10,851 nucleotides of DNA from Rickettsiales bacterium (GTDB lineage: Bacteria; Pseudomonadota; Alphaproteobacteria; Rickettsiales; UBA1997). The stretch is from assembly GCA_031283795.1 (NCBI GenBank), contig JAITBB010000082.1, positions 1 to 10,851 of the forward strand, written 5' to 3'. The position numbers and the translations under genes are program-made. The notes under the pieces are model-generated. The model saw nothing but the letters and a program-made list of their open reading frames with translations. It did no database searches and was not told where the DNA came from. This document shows positions 7,078-10,851 of the stretch, one piece after another; within the stretch, counting starts at the first letter, position 1; every line of letters starts with the position of its first letter.

Positions 7078-8012
7078 ACCACAACGGTTTGCCGGGGCTC
7101 CTCGAAACGCCTATTCATTATGTTCTGGTATATTTCGTTTTCTCTGGCTATGTTCGTTCTGAGAGGGAATGTGGCATCAGTGCATATGGTGTATTTTATC
7201 TGATGGTCCTCAAGAGCCTTGAAAATATTAAAAAACTCTCTGGTTGACTTTACAACCCGTGTCATAAGATTACTCGATATGCAAATTTCGAACACAATTC
7301 CCATAGCCGAGGCCATCTTCATGAGATTAGGGTAGCGATGTATTTGCACTCCATGGCCGATTCTCTTCGGTCTATAGTTTTCGAAAACCGTAGCGATAAC
7401 ATCCTCCAAGCCATCGTACATCACCTCCCCACAGTGAATAGTGGTCATTAGGCCCACGGCATTGGCTATTTTATAGTACTGTTCGAATTCTGGTTTCAGA
7501 TGGACCTTAGCCTCCGGGCCAGCAACGTCCAGGCCCACCACCCCCCTTCGACAGTATTGGATTGCCTTCTTAAAAATACTTTCGTTCTGCTCCTCACTAC
7601 AGTCTCTACCAAGACAGAAAATCATAGAGCCATCTATGCCAAATATGGAATTTGCTCTCTCAAAGCCACTCCGCGCCGCCACGATCAGTCTATCCAGATC
7701 CACTTTAAAATCCTGGCTTCTCTTGTAGGGATTCCATCTGAGCTCCAGATAGTCACAGCCACTTAGAAATGCACTCTTATAGGAATCGTAGACTGACAGC
7801 TCCACCGCTCTGGGTGAACTCTGGGTCTCATCTATTATATGATTTATCTCAAGATAATTATCCATATTCCTAATTTTTGCGGAATCCATAGTCAGCGTTT
7901 CCACAAACTCTCTATAGGATCTGGTTTTTATTTTTCTACCAGACTCATTTAGTATTTCGAAGAGGAGCGCGTGGGATGTCCCTCCGGATAGGTGTAGATG
8001 TAAATCTCTCAT
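7074..8012 (-). CDS. Adenosine-deaminase-superfamily metal-dependent hydrolase with altered substrate residues
   Basis: This 312-residue protein has the adenosine/AMP deaminase TIM-barrel signatures. Metal ligands are present: H5 and H7 in DLHLHLSGG, H193 and the catalytic E196 in TIHCGE, H220 in RIGHG, and D279 in CTDAT. GVVGLDVAGPE (157-167) and EICISSNL (242-249) are also family blocks. Two positions that contact substrate in classical adenosine deaminase are changed: the Asp of HxHLDG, which binds the ribose 5'-OH, is S9, and the second Asp of the TDD motif, which contacts the purine ring, is A280. The chemistry (hydrolytic deamination in the cytoplasm) is therefore likely, but the substrate may not be adenosine, so I give no gene symbol. 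An AGGA box precedes the ATG by about 9 bases. It is slightly shorter than typical adenosine deaminases (about 330-350), mainly at both ends. Confidence 0.85.
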   Translation of the reverse strand: MRDLHLHLSGGTSHALLFEILNESGRKIKTRSYREFVETLTMDSAKIRNMDNYLEINHIIDETQSSPRAVELSVYDSYKSAFLSGCDYLELRWNPYKRSQDFKVDLDRLIVAARSGFERANSIFGIDGSMIFCLGRDCSEEQNESIFKKAIQYCRRGVVGLDVAGPEAKVHLKPEFEQYYKIANAVGLMTTIHCGEVMYDGLEDVIATVFENYRPKRIGHGVQIHRYPNLMKMASAMGIVFEICISSNLMTRVVKSTREFFNIFKALEDHQIKYTICTDATFPLRTNIARENEIYQNIMNRRFEEPRQTVVV

Positions 8013-8037
8013 TCATTTTTTTCCTGTTCTGACAAAC

Positions 8038-8065
8038 ACTCTATTATTAAAACTACTCTTGTCAA
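8038..8065 (-). promoter_or_regulatory. Candidate promoter of the adenosine-deaminase-like gene
   Basis: Read on the minus strand, a perfect TTGACA (8060-8065) is followed after 16 bases by TAGAGT (8038-8043, 4 of 6 matches). Transcription would start near 8030, about 18 bases before the ATG. The -35 hexamer is the same DNA as the -35 of the opposite-strand rsfS promoter. Confidence 0.45.
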
Positions 8066-8086
8066 TATGCAAATAACTGGTATAAA
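8059..8086 (+). promoter_or_regulatory. Candidate promoter of rsfS-metG
   Basis: TTGTCA (8059-8064, 5 of 6) is followed after 16 bases by TATAAA (8081-8086, 5 of 6). Transcription would start near 8093, giving a leader of about 50 nt to the rsfS ATG. This is the best-matched promoter in the window. Confidence 0.55.
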
Positions 8087-8142
8087 ACAGATATCTGCGC
8101 AGGGATTGTTTTTATTAAATCAAATCCTATTCTAATCGAGAT

Positions 8143-8514
8143 ATGGAGGGTGTCACTAGAACTATTCCCATGCAGGAGAACTCACTGTTAGATTTTTTAT
8201 TGAGGAAGCTAGATGAGCATAGGGTTGAAGATATAGAGGTTATAAATGTCGGAGATAGAAGTTCGCTGGCAAATTACCTGATCATCGGCACCGGAAGGAG
8301 TGGAAAACATATGGAATCCACCATAGAGAAGCTCCGACTTGCTCTAAAGCAGAATGAGATCGCCGTAGGGGTCCCAGAGGGGAGGAACAGCGGCTGGATT
8401 GTTCTGGATTTGGGAAATATTATGTTACACCTGTTCACCGAGGAAGATAGAAGAAAGTACGATCTATCAAAGCTGTGGAACAGAGAAATGAGGAGTGGCA
8501 CAGTCCAGCTGTAG
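8143..8514 (+). CDS. rsfS: Ribosomal silencing factor RsfS (Iojap/YbeB family)
   Basis: RsfS binds ribosomal protein uL14 on the 50S subunit and blocks joining with 30S when nutrients are short. The 123 residues show the family pattern: an N-terminal helix, VEDIEVINVGDRSSLANYLII leading to the GTGRSGKH turn, a middle helix, GWIVLDLGNIMLHLF, and the C-terminal RKYDLSKLW. Length is normal for the family (about 105-130). The first ATG gives a short extension of about 9 residues before M10; neither start has a strong Shine-Dalgarno sequence. In many bacteria rsfS sits beside nadD or rlmH; here it is followed after 37 bases by metG, so the two are probably one transcript from the promoter at 8059-8086. 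Confidence 0.95.
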   Translation: MEGVTRTIPMQENSLLDFLLRKLDEHRVEDIEVINVGDRSSLANYLIIGTGRSGKHMESTIEKLRLALKQNEIAVGVPEGRNSGWIVLDLGNIMLHLFTEEDRRKYDLSKLWNREMRSGTVQL

Positions 8515-8533
8515 AATATTTCCCAGAAATAGT

Positions 8534-8539
8534 AAGGAG
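8534..8539 (+). promoter_or_regulatory. metG ribosome binding site
   Basis: AAGGAG stands 12 bases before the ATG at 8552 and 36 bases before the ATG at 8576. It therefore favours 8552, though the spacing is on the long side. The alternative ATG has only a weak GAAG before it. Confidence 0.5.
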
Positions 8540-8551
8540 TCAACATACTAT

Positions 8552-10264
8552 ATGATTAACAAAAGTGAAGATACGATGACTAGCGTCTATATAACAACAC
8601 CAATATACTATGTTAATTCGGAGCCCCATATCGGAGGGATCTATACCACTCTGATGGCCGATATAATGTGTAGATTTAACAGACTGAATGGCAGAGACAC
8701 GTGGTTCCTAACCGGCACCGACGAGCATGGTCAGAAGATACAGCAGTCCGCCGAGGCAGCCGGTATGGGTGAGCAACAATTTGTGGATATGATGGCTGGA
8801 AAATTTGCCGAGATGAACGAATATATGAAATTTGACTATAGTGACTTCATAAGAACAACCGAGGAGAGACACCGGTTGTTCGTTCAGAACGTTTGGAGAA
8901 AACTAGTTGAAAACGGTTGGATATACAGGGGAAAATATTCCGGGTGGTACTGTGTCAGCGATGAGGCGTACTATACAGAGAGTGATCTTGTAAAATCAGC
9001 CGAGGGAGAGTTTAGAACAACCCTGGGTAAAACTGTGGAGTGGAGGGAAGAGGAAAGTTATTTCTTCAAACTCAGTAAATTTCAAAAAATCCTGCTGGAC
9101 CTCTATGGTGCTATAGATTTTATCCAACCATCCTTCAGAAAAAACGAGGTTGTAGCCTTCGTCAGTGGCAGAGGTATTAGGGAACTGGAAACCGAATCCT
9201 ACAGAGAGGGATATCTGAAGGACCTCTCAATTTCTAGGAACAACTTCTCCTGGGGAATTAAGATCCCCTGCGACAATGCCGGAGGGGAACTCATCAGCGA
9301 CAGGAACTGGATAGACGGCATCAGTGATGGAGAGAAGCACGTAGTCTATGTTTGGCTTGATGCTCTCTTCAACTACCAGTCTGCCCCCCGGAGTCTGGAC
9401 AAGCTCGATAGATTCTGGAGAGACGGGCACGTCATACATATGGTCGGCAAAGACATTCTGAGGTTTCACACCGTGTACTGGCCTGCGTTCCTGATGGCCC
9501 TGGAGTACAGAGTTGATGAGATCAGCGGATTAGAAATAGGGGATGTTCTGGCCGGTAAAATACTTCCAGCGGTGGTTTTTGCACACGGCTGGTGGACCCG
9601 AGATGGCAAGAAAATGTCAAAGTCTCTGGGCAATACTCTGAGTGCTCGAGAGGAGGTGGAGTTTCTCGTTGGGGAATTTGGCATCGGAAAGGATGAGGCT
9701 ATCGACTATTTAAAATATTATCTTGCTACAGAAATACCCTTTGGTGCCGATGGAGACTATTCCAGATCGAGGTTTATAAAGAGAATCAATGTCGAGCTAG
9801 TTAACAATGTGGGGAACCTGATACATCGAGTGTTGACAATGCTAGATAAAAATTTTGGTGGGAAGTTGGACGAGATAAGAATCATACCCTGGGAGAGGAT
9901 GAAAAATTTGCTGATCGATGAAACTCTAAATAAATTCGACTATATCGGCTATAGAGACCTGATGATGAACATATCCACAGAGGCGAATGGTCATCTGGAG
10001 CGAACAGCTCCATGGAACCTGGGAAAAGAAGGAAAAATGGACAGGATGCTGGACATACTCAGACAGGAAATTCAGGACATATTCAGAGTAGCCATTCTGC
10101 TCCAGATACTCTGTCCGGCAATAGCGAAAAAGATCTTAGATCACTTTTCCGTTACCAACAGAGCGTTTAGCAGCCTCTATGACGGCACAGGTCGTATCCC
10201 GGAGCAGAAATTGGCTAGACCCGGAGTATTTTTCCCCAGACTGGAAAAGCAGTCTGCCAGCTAG
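8552..10264 (+). CDS. metG: Methionine--tRNA ligase (MetRS)
   Basis: MetRS attaches methionine to initiator and elongator tRNA-Met in the cytoplasm. With the start used here it has 570 residues. The Rossmann fold begins with YITTPIYYVN, and the first class I signature is HIGG (26-29) where HIGH is expected. The connective region reads GWYCVSDEAYYTES and lacks the paired Cys knuckles, so this is the zinc-free MetG type usual in alphaproteobacteria. The second signature KMSKS (354-358) is intact. The EIPFGADGDYS segment and the anticodon-binding helices (VNNVGNLIHRVLTM) follow, and the protein ends at LEKQSAS without the tRNA-binding EMAP domain. The ATG at 8552 follows AAGGAG; homology would also allow 8576 (562 residues), which begins MTSVYITTP. 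The upstream in-frame ATG at 8495 overlaps rsfS and is unlikely. It is probably co-transcribed with rsfS. Confidence 0.96.
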   Translation: MINKSEDTMTSVYITTPIYYVNSEPHIGGIYTTLMADIMCRFNRLNGRDTWFLTGTDEHGQKIQQSAEAAGMGEQQFVDMMAGKFAEMNEYMKFDYSDFIRTTEERHRLFVQNVWRKLVENGWIYRGKYSGWYCVSDEAYYTESDLVKSAEGEFRTTLGKTVEWREEESYFFKLSKFQKILLDLYGAIDFIQPSFRKNEVVAFVSGRGIRELETESYREGYLKDLSISRNNFSWGIKIPCDNAGGELISDRNWIDGISDGEKHVVYVWLDALFNYQSAPRSLDKLDRFWRDGHVIHMVGKDILRFHTVYWPAFLMALEYRVDEISGLEIGDVLAGKILPAVVFAHGWWTRDGKKMSKSLGNTLSAREEVEFLVGEFGIGKDEAIDYLKYYLATEIPFGADGDYSRSRFIKRINVELVNNVGNLIHRVLTMLDKNFGGKLDEIRIIPWERMKNLLIDETLNKFDYIGYRDLMMNISTEANGHLERTAPWNLGKEGKMDRMLDILRQEIQDIFRVAILLQILCPAIAKKILDHFSVTNRAFSSLYDGTGRIPEQKLARPGVFFPRLEKQSAS

Positions 10265-10410
10265 TTCCGGACCCGATTTTCTTCCAACCCCGGTGGCATC
10301 CCGGAGAGTAGCCGGGCCATTGGCAGGAGCTCTGGAGAGTAAGCAATTTCCGAGGGGACCAGGGCCACTTCTATGGTATGTTTTCGCGGTGGATCCGGCA
10401 TTCCGGTGCT
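10265..10410. other. G+C-rich noncoding stretch after metG
   Basis: By hand count about 88 of the 150 bases from 10261 to 10410 are G or C (near 59%), clearly above the neighbouring genes and opposite to the A+T-rich intergenic regions elsewhere in the window. It contains a CCCGG-AGAGTAG-CCGGG hairpin (about 10300-10316) and several more CCGG words, with no T-run after them. No tRNA, SRP RNA, RNase P RNA or tmRNA signature was found. A short plus-strand ORF ends at 10412 in another frame from metG and has no recognisable product. It may be a structured RNA or leader, a factor-dependent terminator, a dispersed repeat or a decayed gene. Confidence 0.4.
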
Positions 10411-10414
10411 GACA

Positions 10415-10473
10415 TTTTATCTTGATAAAAAGAAAATATAGTTTATCTGCATTAGACAATGGAGTAGGATAAA
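10415..10473 (+). promoter_or_regulatory. manC leader with four alternating TTTATC/GATAAA words
   Basis: TTTTATC (10415-10421) and GATAAAA (10424-10430) form a 7-bp palindrome. TTTATC recurs at 10442-10447 and GATAAA at 10468-10473, the last overlapping the AGGA ribosome binding site (10466-10469) of manC. Several mutually exclusive A+T-rich pairings are possible. No convincing sigma70 hexamer pair was found, although TATAGT (10438-10443) could be a -10 element. Confidence 0.35.
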
Positions 10474-10475
10474 TC

Positions 10476-10851
10476 ATGATTATACCAATAATACTATCAG
10501 GGGGGAGTGGCACTAGGCTATGGCCACTGTCCAGAAAGAATAGGCCGAAGCAGTTCATAGAATTGATAGACCATGAGACTCTCTTCTCCGGTACACTCAA
10601 AAGATTTGAGAACCTCGCAATCTTCCAGAAGCCCATTATTCTGGCTAATATTGCCCATAGACATCTATTGGAGGAGGAAATCGCAAAGAATAATCTGGGG
10701 GAGTCACTGATACTCCTGGAGCCAGAGGCTCGCAACACGGCAGCAGCCATTGCGAGTATCACTAGACTGTTGACTGAAAACGGAAGAGGCGAGGAAGTGG
10801 TAGTTTTCGTTCCGTCGGATGCCTATATAGATGATGCGAATCAGTATGTAG
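10476..10851 (+). CDS. manC: Mannose-1-phosphate guanylyltransferase, N-terminal part (cut by window edge)
   Basis: The first 125 codons are present and the gene runs off the right edge. The product should form GDP-mannose from GTP and mannose-1-phosphate in the cytoplasm, supplying mannose, fucose or related sugars for surface polysaccharide. The nucleotide-binding signature is at the very start: ILSGGSGTRLWPLSR (6-20) followed by PKQF. The second family block LLEPEARNTAAAIAS (79-93) is also present. A third block, usually PSDH, reads PSDA (113-116). The start is set by the family N-terminus and by AGGA 6 bases before the ATG (GGAG lies slightly further upstream). Whether the protein also carries the C-terminal phosphomannose isomerase cupin domain cannot be seen. 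Other sugar-nucleotide genes may follow to the right. Confidence 0.92.
   Translation, partial: MIIPIILSGGSGTRLWPLSRKNRPKQFIELIDHETLFSGTLKRFENLAIFQKPIILANIAHRHLLEEEIAKNNLGESLILLEPEARNTAAAIASITRLLTENGRGEEVVVFVPSDAYIDDANQYV

Noticed and set aside
8495..8551. Upstream in-frame ATG extending metG
   Set aside because: It overlaps the rsfS end, lacks a ribosome binding site and adds residues absent from MetRS homologues.
10265..10410. tRNA, SRP RNA, RNase P RNA or tmRNA in the G+C-rich gap
   Set aside because: None of the conserved sequence signatures of these RNAs was found on either strand.
10179..10412. Plus-strand open frame of 77 codons overlapping the metG end
   Set aside because: It overlaps metG in another frame for a third of its length and simply stays open through the G+C-rich stretch; no ribosome binding site or motif seen.
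10136..10762. Minus-strand open frame of 208 codons across the metG end, the gap and the manC start
   Set aside because: It is antisense to two well-supported genes and its product resembles no family I know.

Overview
The window (about 45% G+C by eye) looks like a chromosomal segment of an alphaproteobacterium, most probably a host-associated or intracellular lineage of the Rickettsiales/Holosporales kind. The reasons are family-level: an alphaproteobacterial-type PccB, a short MetRS without a zinc knob, a PlsC with the HX4E/FPQGTR variant, and strong use of AGA/AGG arginine and ATA isoleucine codons. The placement is an inference. No mobile element, CRISPR array, rRNA or tRNA is visible.

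Layout. (1) 14-1814, minus strand: tsaD (t6A tRNA modification) followed by plsC (phosphatidic acid synthesis), overlapping by 23 bases. (2) 2039-3565, plus: pccB, the carboxyltransferase subunit of propionyl-CoA carboxylase, without pccA next to it. (3) 3585-6218, minus: an 877-residue Lys/Glu-rich protein that I cannot assign to a family. It has an acidic start, two diverged copies of a coiled-coil plus glycine-rich hydrophobic module, and a disordered acidic tail. It is the best candidate here for something undescribed. (4) 6415-7029, plus: a flavodoxin-fold protein with an N-terminal membrane anchor. (5) 7074-8012, minus: an adenosine-deaminase-superfamily enzyme with a complete metal site but two changed substrate-contact positions. 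(6) 8143-10264, plus: rsfS and metG, probably one operon. (7) 10476 to the right edge, plus: the first 125 codons of a mannose-1-phosphate guanylyltransferase (manC), preceded by an unusually G+C-rich noncoding stretch and a cluster of alternating TTTATC/GATAAA words.

Most genes are housekeeping: tRNA modification and charging (tsaD, metG), ribosome silencing (rsfS), lipid synthesis (plsC), propionate catabolism (pccB), nucleotide-sugar supply (manC). They do not form one pathway. The coiled-coil protein is the lineage-specific part. The regulatory layout also deserves attention: the ada-like gene and rsfS appear to diverge from promoters that share one -35 element, and a perfect 10-bp hairpin separates the converging flavodoxin and ada-like genes.
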